DNA of 13,900 bases from Chromatiales bacterium. GTDB lineage: Bacteria > Pseudomonadota > Gammaproteobacteria > SZUA-140. Where the stretch lies: the NCBI GenBank assembly GCA_031285245.1, contig JAITWN010000073.1:1-13900 (forward strand). The letters are read 5' to 3'. The position numbers and the translations under genes are program-made. Below the pieces are notes generated by a model. That model saw only the letters and a list, made by a program, of their open reading frames with translations, was not told the DNA's origin and did not search any database. How positions within the stretch are numbered: position 1 is the stretch's first letter; every line of letters begins with the position of its first letter. Below are positions 7,118-13,900 of this stretch, piece after piece.

Positions 7118-9718
7118 TTGCGTAGGCTCGCCAGAATATCGACAGTCTTCCTAGCGCTGTTGCCGCTCAATGCGACGTCATTGGGCTTGGGCGACATACA
7201 GCTTCGTTCTGCCCTCAATGAGCCATTCGAAGCTCGCATCGGCTTGCATGCACTTGGCCAGACGCGCATTGAGGACATCGTCGTCAATCTCGCTTCTCGC
7301 GACACTTTCGGCCAGGCAGGGCTCGATCGGCCAGCCTACCTCTCCGATTTGACCTTCACCGTCGAGGCCGATGCCAGCGGCCAGCCCATCATCAAAGTTA
7401 ACTCCTCGCAGCCGATCTCCGAGCCCTTCATCGACTTCTTGGTCGAGATGAACTGGCCCAATGGTCGTTTGCTGCGTGAATATACGGTTCTGCTTGATCC
7501 GCCGTTGCTGCTCGATGAAGCTCCATTGCCGATCGCGGCTGCGACGACCAATTCCGGTGCATTGTTCGAGGAAGAGATTTTCGCAGATGAGATTTCCGCG
7601 GCCGGTGATGCTGCGCCCCCGGCTAATCAGTCTGTCGTGGGGCCGCGCGCGGTGCAGTCAGTTGTGCAGCAGGAAGCAAACGGCGCTTGGAACTCTGGCA
7701 TGGTTGAGCGCAGCGCCACGCTGTGGTCGATTGCGCAAGAGATGCAGTCGCTGAGCGGCGCAGAGTATTCCACCGAACAGATCATGCTGGCGCTGCTGCG
7801 CAGCAATCCTGAAGCGTTCTATAACGGCAACATCAACGAGCTCAGAGCAGGTCACGTTCTGCGCATCGAAAACCCCGCGATGATCGGCGAGGTTTCGCGC
7901 GCTGAGGCGATCGCCGAGGTACGCCGTCAGGCCGAGCAGTGGATGGCTGCCAAGGGTGGTGCGGCGGCGCTTGCCGAGAACCGTCCGCAGGGTGCGACTG
8001 AAGAAGTTTCGCAAACGGGGAGCGCAGGTGCTGCTGTGGAGCCGGATGGCCCGCGGCTGCGCCTGAGCGTACCTGATATGGTGGATGCGCAGCAGCTGGC
8101 GGCAGGGACCAATGAGGGTGAATCCGAAGCTGGTACGGCGCAAAGCCTGAACCGGGAGCTTGCCACCGCGCTGGAAGTTTCCGAATCCGCGCGTCAGGAA
8201 AATGTCGAATTGCGCCAGCGTCTCGCCGAGCTGGAAGAGCAGCTCAGCTCAATGCAACGCCTGATTCAGTTGCAGGGTGATTCTCTTGCCACAATGCAGC
8301 TTGGTGCCGCTGGGGCTGAAACTCAGGATGATACTCAGACCGAAGCTCGGGTTGAGGCTCAGCCGAAGCCCGCGCCAGTGAAGCCGGTTGAAGAGCCCGT
8401 CACTGAGGAGGGCAATTCTTATCTCGACATGCTGAAGGATTACGCGACGCTGCTGAATGATCCCTTCATGATGGGAGTGGCCGGTGCGGCCGTTCTGCTC
8501 CTGCTCACGCTGGGTTGGTTGCTGCAACGGCGTCGTCAGGCTGCTCGTGCAGCGCTGGAGGAGTTCTCCGTGCCAACGCCGGCGAGCGTAGCCGCCGCTG
8601 GCATGAAGTCCTCTGCTGTCAGTGCGCCGGCGCCTATGGTGGCTTCGGCGGCAGGTCTTGCAGTCGAAGAGCTCGATGAAGATGCCGTCATCGATGCGGT
8701 AGCTTCGAAAGGCGAGACCAGCGTGGATCTCATGCAGGCCGAGGAGGACGAGATCGATGTCCTGTCCGAGGCTGATGTCTATCTCGCGTATCGCCGCTTC
8801 GACAAGGCAGAAGAACTGCTGAAAGACGCGATGAGAGATCATCCGGGTCGCAGTGATTTGATATTCAAACTACTCGAAGTCTATTCCGCTAGCGGTAATG
8901 CAAATGCCTTTGTGCTGCATGCCGAGGCGCTGCGCGCCGCGCTCGATGGTCGCGATCCCGCGACCTGGGGTAAGGTCGTCGCGATGGGCCGGCCGCTCGT
9001 GCCGGGTCATGAGCTCTTCGGCGGCAGATCGGCGAAGCCGGCGAGCGTGGCGCCAGCGGCTGTTGCCGCAGCTCCCGCGGCGGCGGTTGCCAATGAGGAT
9101 TTCGATCTCGGCGATTTCCAGCTCGATGGGCTCGAAGGTCCGTCGTCCAATTTTGATATTTCCTCTGATGCCAGTATCAATGCGGGCGCTAAGGCTGATG
9201 AGCTTCACCTTGATCTTGACGTCGATGCGCTGAGCGGTTTCGGTGGGCTTGCGGGTAACGATGTCGCAGATGTCTCTGCGCAGTCGGATGCGGACAATAC
9301 GGAATCGTTCTGGAAGAGCGCGGGGCAAGCTCAGGCTGCGCCCGCTGCCAAAAAGGACGGCGAAATATCCTTTGGCCTGGATGCTGATCCGGGCGTTTCG
9401 CTGAGCGGCATGGCCTCGCAACCGGCGAGCTCTGCACTGTCTGCGGGTGCGGCAGGCGGTGTCAATCTGGGCGGCGACATCGATTGGCTGTCTGCCGTTG
9501 GTGATGATTTCACTACCCTTGAATCAGATCCGGATGATGAAGATTTCAGCGGCCTGATTTCGGGCACCGATGAAATCGGTACTAAGCTTGATCTTGCCAA
9601 AGCCTATATCGACATGGGCGATCAGGAGAGTGCGCTCAGCATTCTCAACGAAGTGCGCGAGGGTGGCTCTGAAGATCAGCAGCGCGAGGCAAGTGTCCTG
9701 CGCCGCCAGATCGGCTAG
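7118..9718 (+). CDS. fimV: FimV family inner-membrane peptidoglycan-binding hub protein
   Basis: FimV proteins promote type IV pilus secretin assembly, twitching and polar localisation. The TTG at 7118 has GGGGGA (7105-7110) seven bases upstream and gives 866 residues; a TTG at 7103 would add five. A short signal segment (residues 7-20) precedes LGLGDIQLRSALNEPFEA, the FimV N-terminal domain, which ends in LLREYTVLLDPP. Residues 192-252 form the LysM-type core (ATLWSIAQEM to AGHVLRIEN). A coiled coil spans about 344-394 and a single membrane helix 450-469, followed by QRRRQ. The long cytoplasmic part is acidic, with TPR-like helices at 549-610 (AYRRFDKAEELLKDAM), an Ala/Asp-rich linker and the conserved C-terminal FimV motif at 821-866 (LDLAKAYIDMGDQESAL). 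It follows asd as in other gammaproteobacteria, but truA, often next, is absent. Confidence 0.93.
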   Translation: MRRLARISTVFLALLPLNATSLGLGDIQLRSALNEPFEARIGLHALGQTRIEDIVVNLASRDTFGQAGLDRPAYLSDLTFTVEADASGQPIIKVNSSQPISEPFIDFLVEMNWPNGRLLREYTVLLDPPLLLDEAPLPIAAATTNSGALFEEEIFADEISAAGDAAPPANQSVVGPRAVQSVVQQEANGAWNSGMVERSATLWSIAQEMQSLSGAEYSTEQIMLALLRSNPEAFYNGNINELRAGHVLRIENPAMIGEVSRAEAIAEVRRQAEQWMAAKGGAAALAENRPQGATEEVSQTGSAGAAVEPDGPRLRLSVPDMVDAQQLAAGTNEGESEAGTAQSLNRELATALEVSESARQENVELRQRLAELEEQLSSMQRLIQLQGDSLATMQLGAAGAETQDDTQTEARVEAQPKPAPVKPVEEPVTEEGNSYLDMLKDYATLLNDPFMMGVAGAAVLLLLTLGWLLQRRRQAARAALEEFSVPTPASVAAAGMKSSAVSAPAPMVASAAGLAVEELDEDAVIDAVASKGETSVDLMQAEEDEIDVLSEADVYLAYRRFDKAEELLKDAMRDHPGRSDLIFKLLEVYSASGNANAFVLHAEALRAALDGRDPATWGKVVAMGRPLVPGHELFGGRSAKPASVAPAAVAAAPAAAVANEDFDLGDFQLDGLEGPSSNFDISSDASINAGAKADELHLDLDVDALSGFGGLAGNDVADVSAQSDADNTESFWKSAGQAQAAPAAKKDGEISFGLDADPGVSLSGMASQPASSALSAGAAGGVNLGGDIDWLSAVGDDFTTLESDPDDEDFSGLISGTDEIGTKLDLAKAYIDMGDQESALSILNEVREGGSEDQQREASVLRRQIG

Positions 9719-9749
9719 ACTCTGCGCTCTGATCCTTACTTAGCTTATG

Positions 9750-9772
9750 GCGCCCGGCGTAATGCCGGGCGC
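9750..9772 (+). repeat. Strong hairpin between fimV and the membrane-protein gene
   Basis: GCGCCCGGC (9750-9758) and GCCGGGCGC (9764-9772) form a perfect nine-base GC stem around GTAAT, 31 bases after the fimV stop. No T-run follows. It ends 15 bases before the next start codon, so it may end or stabilise the fimV transcript or mask initiation of the next gene; which of these is not decidable here. Confidence 0.6.
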
Positions 9773-9787
9773 GTCGATCGGGCAGAC

Positions 9788-10480
9788 GTGCATCCGCTCA
9801 TTCGTGTCATCTGTTTTCTCGTCTTCTCCACTTGGCTCGCTTTAGGCGGGCCAAATCGTTTGTGGTGCGCTGCGGCGCTGATCCTCATCGCTTATGCAGT
9901 AGTGCCGGCAGCGAGTCTGCGTGCCGCACTCACCATGAGTCGTCGTTTGCGCTGGTTTTTCCTTTCCCTGCTGATCATTTATGGCTGGTTCACGCCAGGC
10001 ATGCCGCTGTGGGATGCAATAGGAACGCCCAGTGTTGAAGGCTTGAGCGCGGGATTTGCGCGCGTGCTGGCGTTGGTGCTGATCGTGTTTGCCGTCAATC
10101 TGCTGCTGCGCAGCAGTAGCCGTGAAGAGTTGCTGACAGCAATCTATAGCCTGGCCTATCCGCTGACGCTGTTTGGTTTGTCGCACGAACGTTTGGCACT
10201 GCGCGTGATACTGGTGATGGAGGCGCTTGACCAGACGCGGGAGAGGGTGACGCAAGCGCTATCCACGCGGCCGCAGGGGAAGATCAGCCCGCGTGGCATC
10301 GGGCTCTTCATGTCAACGCTGCTCAGCAGTGTGATCGCTCATGCCGAGACTCGGCCGCGGCAGGAGTTTCACCTCAGCTTCGAAGCATCGCCTCCAGTTT
10401 TGCAGTGGTGCTATCCAGTGCTGCTCAGTCTCACGCTCTATGCTGCGGGCAGACTGGTTTTGCCGTTCGCGTTCTGGTAG
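9788..10480 (+). CDS. EcfT/CbiQ-like transmembrane protein (ECF transporter T-component family)
   Basis: A 230-residue hydrophobic protein with likely membrane helices near residues 4-20, 26-40, 54-69, 88-106 and 208-228. The middle resembles EcfT/CbiQ proteins: a helix, then SSSREELLTAIYSLAYPLTL, SHERLALRVILVMEALDQT and a cytoplasmic coupling region. EcfT subunits link the substrate-binding S component to two ATPases in vitamin and metal uptake. Here the first Ala-Arg-Gly coupling motif is not clear: the equivalent stretch at 157-164 reads ALSTRPQG. No ATPase or S component lies in the window, so the substrate is unknown and it may work with distant ATPases or not be a transporter part. The GTG start has no strong ribosome-binding site, but upstream sequence offers no better start and the N-terminal helices fit the family. 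Confidence 0.7.
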   Translation: MHPLIRVICFLVFSTWLALGGPNRLWCAAALILIAYAVVPAASLRAALTMSRRLRWFFLSLLIIYGWFTPGMPLWDAIGTPSVEGLSAGFARVLALVLIVFAVNLLLRSSSREELLTAIYSLAYPLTLFGLSHERLALRVILVMEALDQTRERVTQALSTRPQGKISPRGIGLFMSTLLSSVIAHAETRPRQEFHLSFEASPPVLQWCYPVLLSLTLYAAGRLVLPFAFW

Positions 10481-10488
10481 CAGGGCAC

Positions 10489-10592
10489 GTTAGAGGACCT
10501 CTGAAAAAAACCGATTTTCGTCATTGCGAGGCGAAACAATCCAGACGTGGCTTGCTTCGCCATCGCAATGACGGAGGTTCAGCTCAGAGGTC
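10489..10592. repeat. MITE-like hairpin repeat, copy 2
   Basis: The left end GTTAGAGGACCTCTGAAA (10489-10506), the A/T-rich spacer and CGTCATTGCGA match copy 1 at 1204-1335. The stem is CGTCATTGCGAGGCGAA (10519-10535) against TTCGCCATCGCAATGACG (10556-10573), 17 pairs with one extra base. An outer pair GACCTCTGA (10496-10504) / TCAGAGGTC (10584-10592) forms the ends. It lies between convergent genes and could terminate both. Its right end overlaps the last codons and stop of glgB. Confidence 0.75.
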
Positions 10593-12774
10593 GCAGGATT
10601 ACCGCCGCCAGCGGTGGCAGCGTGATGAGCATGGAGCAGGGGCGATTCATCCACGGCGTTTCTTCGGCGTGCACCACGCCGCCGTTGCCAAGGTTGCTGC
10701 CACCGTAGAAGGTTGAATCGGAGTTGAAGATCTCCACATAGTCCCCGAGCTGCGGCACACCGATGCGGTAATTCTCACGTGGCACCGGCGTGAAATTGAG
10801 CGCGATCGCCAGTGTTTCCTTGCCATCGAGGCGCAGATAGCTCAGTACTGATTGCGACGAATCATGGCAATCGATCCATTCGAATCCACGTTCATCGAAA
10901 TCGTAATGATGTAGCGGTCCGTGCTTGCGATAGAGCATATTGAGATCGCGTACGAGCCGGCGCATGCCTTGATGCAGCGGGTAGTCGAGCACATACCAAT
11001 CGAGTTCGGTGGCGGCGTTCCATTCCGTACCCTGAGCGAATTCGTCCCCCATGAAAAGCAGCTTCTTGCCGGGATGGGTGTACATATAGGCATAGAGCAA
11101 GCGCAGATTGGCATGGCGCTGCCATTCATCGCCCGACATTTTATTCAGCAGAGCGCCCTTGCCGTGCACGACTTCATCGTGCGACAGCGGCAACATGAAA
11201 TTTTCGGTGTAGGCATAGAGCTGACTGAAGGTCAGCATGTCGTGATGATAGTGGCGATGAATCGGATTCTTGCTCATGTAGGCAAGCGTGTCGTTCATCC
11301 AGCCCATGTTCCATTTCATGCTGAAGCCGAGTCCGCCGAGCCAAGTCGGGCGCGACACCATCGGCCATGAAGTGCTTTCCTCGGCGAGCATCAGCGTGCC
11401 GGGATGCAACTCATGGGTGAGCTGATTGAGCTGACGCAGAAAGTCGATGGCTTCCAGATTCTCGTTGCCACCATGAATGTTGGGCGTCCAGTCACCGGGC
11501 TCGCGCGAGTAATCGAGATAAAGCATGGAGGCGACCGCATCGACGCGCAGACCGTCGATGTGAAATTCTTCCATCCAGTAGAGCGCGCTTGAGACGAGGA
11601 AATTACGCACCTCGTTGCGACCGTAATTGAAGATCAGCGTGCCCCAGTCACGATGTTCGCCGCGACGTGGATCGGCGTGCTCGTAGAGCGCGGTGCCGTC
11701 GAACCAGGCGAGGCCGTGGGCGTCACGTGGGAAATGAGCAGGCGCCCAGTCAAGCAGAACGCCGATGTCATTCTGGTGGCACAGATTGACGAAGTAACGG
11801 AAATCATCGGGCATGCCATAACGACTGGTCGGCGCGTAGTAGCCGGTGGTCTGGTATCCCCAGGACGCATCGAGCGGATGCTCGGTTACAGGCATCAGCT
11901 CAATGTGAGTGAAGCCCATTTCTTTGACGTAATCGACCAGTTGTCGCGCGAGCTCGCGGTAATCGATGAAGCTCGCGTGCGCGCCGCGTCGCCAGGAGCC
12001 GAGGTGAACTTCATATACCGAAATGGGAATGTGTAGCCAATCCGTTTGACGGCGTTTTTCCAGCCACGCTGCATCGTCCCAGTGATAAGTGTGCGGGGCA
12101 GTGACGATCGATGCAGTATTTGGACGCAGCTCGAATCGTTGACCATAAGGGTCGGTTTTAAGCGTGATGTGGCCAGTGTCGCGGTTACGGATTTCAAACT
12201 TGTAGAGCGCTTCTTCTGCAATGCCCGGAATGAACAGCTCCCAGATACCGCTGCCACCGCGGCTGCGCATGGGGTGGCGACGGCCATCCCATGCGTTGAA
12301 TGCGCCGACGATGCTGACACGCTCAGCGTTTGGCGCCCATACGGCGAACAGCGTGCCCTGCACACCGTCGATGACTTTCATGTGCGCGCCCATGATGCGA
12401 TAGGCGTGCTGATGATTTCCTTCGCCGAAGAGGTAGAGATCGTAATCGGGTAGTTGCGGCGGGAAACAATAGGGGTCATAGGCCGAGGCGGTGCCTGCGG
12501 TCGTGGTCCATTCCAGTTGGTAGCGTGGCGTGACTTTGCCTGATGGCCCCTGCCAGATGAATAGGCCAGCATCATCGACGCGTGTCAGTATCACGTCATG
12601 ATCAGCGATGCGCACCGATAACGCGCCGGGAATGAAAGCGCGCACGACATCTTGCCTCCCATCGCTATGACGGCCGAGATAGGCGAAGGGATCGTGATGA
12701 CGTGCCTGAAGGATCAGGCTGGCATCAGTTGATGCGCTCGCGATGGGAGTGCTCGTTGGCAGCATGGGGCACAT
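10579..12774 (-). CDS. glgB: 1,4-alpha-glucan branching enzyme
   Basis: GlgB cuts alpha-1,4-glucan chains and re-attaches them through alpha-1,6 bonds during glycogen synthesis in the cytoplasm. The 731-residue protein has the N-terminal HHDPFAYLGRH domain, a CBM48 module (TLFAVWAPNAERVSIVGAF, about residues 128-210), a GH13 barrel and a C-terminal beta domain. The catalytic triad is Asp412 (GLRVDAVASM), Glu465 (MLAEEST) and Asp533 (PLSHDEVVHG), each seven residues beyond E. coli 405, 458 and 526, so the barrel is collinear. GAGGCGAGGCG just upstream supports the ATG at 12774; a second ATG at 12765 is less well placed. The last codons and TGA fall inside the hairpin repeat 10489-10592, giving an ILRPLS end unlike the usual tail. 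It is divergent from glgC. Confidence 0.97.
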   Translation of the reverse strand: MCPMLPTSTPIASASTDASLILQARHHDPFAYLGRHSDGRQDVVRAFIPGALSVRIADHDVILTRVDDAGLFIWQGPSGKVTPRYQLEWTTTAGTASAYDPYCFPPQLPDYDLYLFGEGNHQHAYRIMGAHMKVIDGVQGTLFAVWAPNAERVSIVGAFNAWDGRRHPMRSRGGSGIWELFIPGIAEEALYKFEIRNRDTGHITLKTDPYGQRFELRPNTASIVTAPHTYHWDDAAWLEKRRQTDWLHIPISVYEVHLGSWRRGAHASFIDYRELARQLVDYVKEMGFTHIELMPVTEHPLDASWGYQTTGYYAPTSRYGMPDDFRYFVNLCHQNDIGVLLDWAPAHFPRDAHGLAWFDGTALYEHADPRRGEHRDWGTLIFNYGRNEVRNFLVSSALYWMEEFHIDGLRVDAVASMLYLDYSREPGDWTPNIHGGNENLEAIDFLRQLNQLTHELHPGTLMLAEESTSWPMVSRPTWLGGLGFSMKWNMGWMNDTLAYMSKNPIHRHYHHDMLTFSQLYAYTENFMLPLSHDEVVHGKGALLNKMSGDEWQRHANLRLLYAYMYTHPGKKLLFMGDEFAQGTEWNAATELDWYVLDYPLHQGMRRLVRDLNMLYRKHGPLHHYDFDERGFEWIDCHDSSQSVLSYLRLDGKETLAIALNFTPVPRENYRIGVPQLGDYVEIFNSDSTFYGGSNLGNGGVVHAEETPWMNRPCSMLITLPPLAAVILRPLS

Positions 12775-12805
12775 CGATTTTCGCCTCGCCTCTCGAAGGA
12801 CAATG

Positions 12806-12814
12806 ATGATAGCA
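12806..12814 (-). promoter_or_regulatory. Possible extended -10 promoter of glgB
   Basis: Read on the minus strand, TGCTATCAT resembles an extended -10 (TGn-TATnAT), placing a start near 12799 and a leader of about 25 bases before the glgB ATG. No convincing -35 is seen. The surrounding CTATGCTATCAT nearly repeats the CTATGCTATGAT box upstream of folD. Only weak evidence. No promoter for glgC could be picked out in the 118-base divergent gap. Confidence 0.28.
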
Positions 12815-12892
12815 TAGTGACCGTTTGGAGCGGCCTTCAGGATGCGCGCGCTCTGTCCCTCAACCGAACTCCTATCACATCACATATCGGCA

Positions 12893-13900
12893 ATGAAAAG
12901 CGGTGAAAAAGACGGAAAAAATACGCGCTTTGTCAGTCGACTGACGCGCGATACCATCGCCCTGATCCTCGCTGGTGGCAGAGGATCGCGACTCAAACAT
13001 CTCACGCAGTGGCGCGCCAAACCGGCGGTGCCATTCGGCGGCAAATTCCGCATCATCGATTTCCCGCTGTCGAACTGTCTCAATTCCGACATTCGCCAGA
13101 TTGCTATCCTGACGCAATACAAATCGCATTCGCTGATTCAACACATCCAGAGCGGATGGAGTTTCCTGCGCGCAGAGCTCGGCGAATTCATCGAGCTGGT
13201 ACCAGCGCAGCAGCGTGTCGCAACGTCCTGGTACACGGGCACGGCGGATGCGGTGTTTCAGAATCTCGACATCATCCGCAGCTACGATGTTTCCTACGTG
13301 CTGATTCTCGCCGGTGATCACATCTACAAGATGGATTACGGCCCGATGATCGCATCGCACGTCGAATCAAAAGCCGACATGACGGTAGGCTGCATCGAAG
13401 TGCCGCTCGATAAAGCGCATGCCTTCGGTGTGATGGAAGTCGATGACGATCTGCTGGTGAAATCCTTCAAGGAAAAGCCAGAAAATCCGCAGCCGATGCC
13501 TGGCTCGACAGATACCGCGCTTGCCTCGATGGGTATTTATGTTTTCAACACGCACTTCCTGTGCGAGCAATTGCTGAAGGATGCTTATGCATCTTCGTCG
13601 AGCCACGATTTCGGCAAAGACATCATTCCTTCGGCGATCAACAAATACCGCGTTCACGCCTATCCGTTCAAAAATCCGGAGACAGGCGGACCGGCTTACT
13701 GGCGCGATGTCGGCACCGTCGATGCGTTCTGGGAAGCGAACATGGAATTGATCGGCATCACGCCTGAGCTCAACCTCTACGATGACGCCTGGCCGATCTG
13801 GACTTATCAAGCGCAGTTGCCGCCAGCAAAATTCATTTTCAATGATGAAGGTGGCCGGCGCGGCATGGCGGTTGATTCCATGGTGTCTGGTGGCTGCATC
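12893..13900 (+). CDS. glgC: Glucose-1-phosphate adenylyltransferase (ADP-glucose pyrophosphorylase), 5' part
   Basis: GlgC makes ADP-glucose from ATP and glucose-1-phosphate, the committed and allosterically controlled step of bacterial glycogen synthesis. The frame is open from the ATG at 12893 to the right edge, 336 residues of about 420-430. LILAGGRGSRL is the nucleotide-binding loop. Asp142 (LAGDHIYKMDY) and Lys195 (FKEKPENP) fall at the same numbers as catalytic Asp142 and glucose-1-phosphate-binding Lys195 of E. coli. SHDFGKDIIP and YWRDVGTVDAFWEAN are typical. The C-terminal beta-helix lies beyond the edge. Trp40 stands where E. coli has activator-binding Lys39, so activation by fructose-1,6-bisphosphate may differ. 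No good ribosome-binding site precedes the ATG, but the start gives an N-terminus of the E. coli length. Confidence 0.96.
   Translation, partial: MKSGEKDGKNTRFVSRLTRDTIALILAGGRGSRLKHLTQWRAKPAVPFGGKFRIIDFPLSNCLNSDIRQIAILTQYKSHSLIQHIQSGWSFLRAELGEFIELVPAQQRVATSWYTGTADAVFQNLDIIRSYDVSYVLILAGDHIYKMDYGPMIASHVESKADMTVGCIEVPLDKAHAFGVMEVDDDLLVKSFKEKPENPQPMPGSTDTALASMGIYVFNTHFLCEQLLKDAYASSSSHDFGKDIIPSAINKYRVHAYPFKNPETGGPAYWRDVGTVDAFWEANMELIGITPELNLYDDAWPIWTYQAQLPPAKFIFNDEGGRRGMAVDSMVSGGCI

Noticed and set aside
13367..13810. A minus-strand open frame opposite glgC
   Set aside because: It is antisense to conserved glgC, including the Lys195 region, and lacks any initiation signal.
1..13900. CRISPR array, tRNA/rRNA gene, toxin-antitoxin or defence island
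   Set aside because: No regularly spaced direct repeats, no cloverleaf or rRNA sequence, and no defence-type protein was seen. The complete genes are recognisable metabolic or structural ones.

Overview
The window is a chromosomal, mostly housekeeping segment of a moderately GC-rich gammaproteobacterium. Gene order leuC-leuD-leuB-asd-fimV is typical of Gammaproteobacteria such as pseudomonads and xanthomonads. FolD, LeuC/LeuD/LeuB, GlgB and GlgC all align by recall, nearly residue for residue, with the E. coli enzymes. The dense palindromic intergenic repeats and a CCATCCATGG core in one of them recall Xanthomonadales (Lysobacterales) or relatives. That placement is an inference and is not secure.

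Layout: (1) 2-985 (+), the 3' two thirds of cysS. (2) 986-1632, a 647-base gap without a credible gene, packed with three kinds of inverted repeat. (3) 1633-2484 (-), folD, convergent with cysS. (4) 2730-6969 (+), leuC, leuD, leuB and asd: leucine biosynthesis steps 2 and 3, then the branch-point enzyme of the aspartate family. leuC and leuD overlap as TGATG and leuB follows after 10 bases, so these are one transcription unit. asd follows after a 70-base gap with a hairpin. (5) 7118-9718 (+), fimV, encoding a large inner-membrane peptidoglycan-binding hub protein of type IV pili and polar organisation, preceded by a very good sigma-54 (-24/-12) promoter match. (6) 9788-10480 (+), a small multi-spanning membrane protein resembling the T component (EcfT/CbiQ) of ECF transporters, with no partner genes in the window. 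(7) 10481-10592, a second copy of the MITE-like hairpin repeat seen near 1204-1335; it runs into the 3' end of glgB. (8) 10579-12774 (-), glgB, and 12893-13900 (+), the 5' part of glgC, divergently arranged glycogen synthesis genes.

The protein-coding genes are intact where complete, with key catalytic residues present. I see no IS element, tRNA, rRNA, CRISPR array, prophage or defence locus, and no clear sign of a new multi-gene system. The points most worth a second look are the repeat family sitting in both convergent gaps and supplying the glgB stop codon, the sigma-54 promoter of fimV, the orphan EcfT-like gene with a degenerate coupling motif, and the GlgC activator-site substitution.
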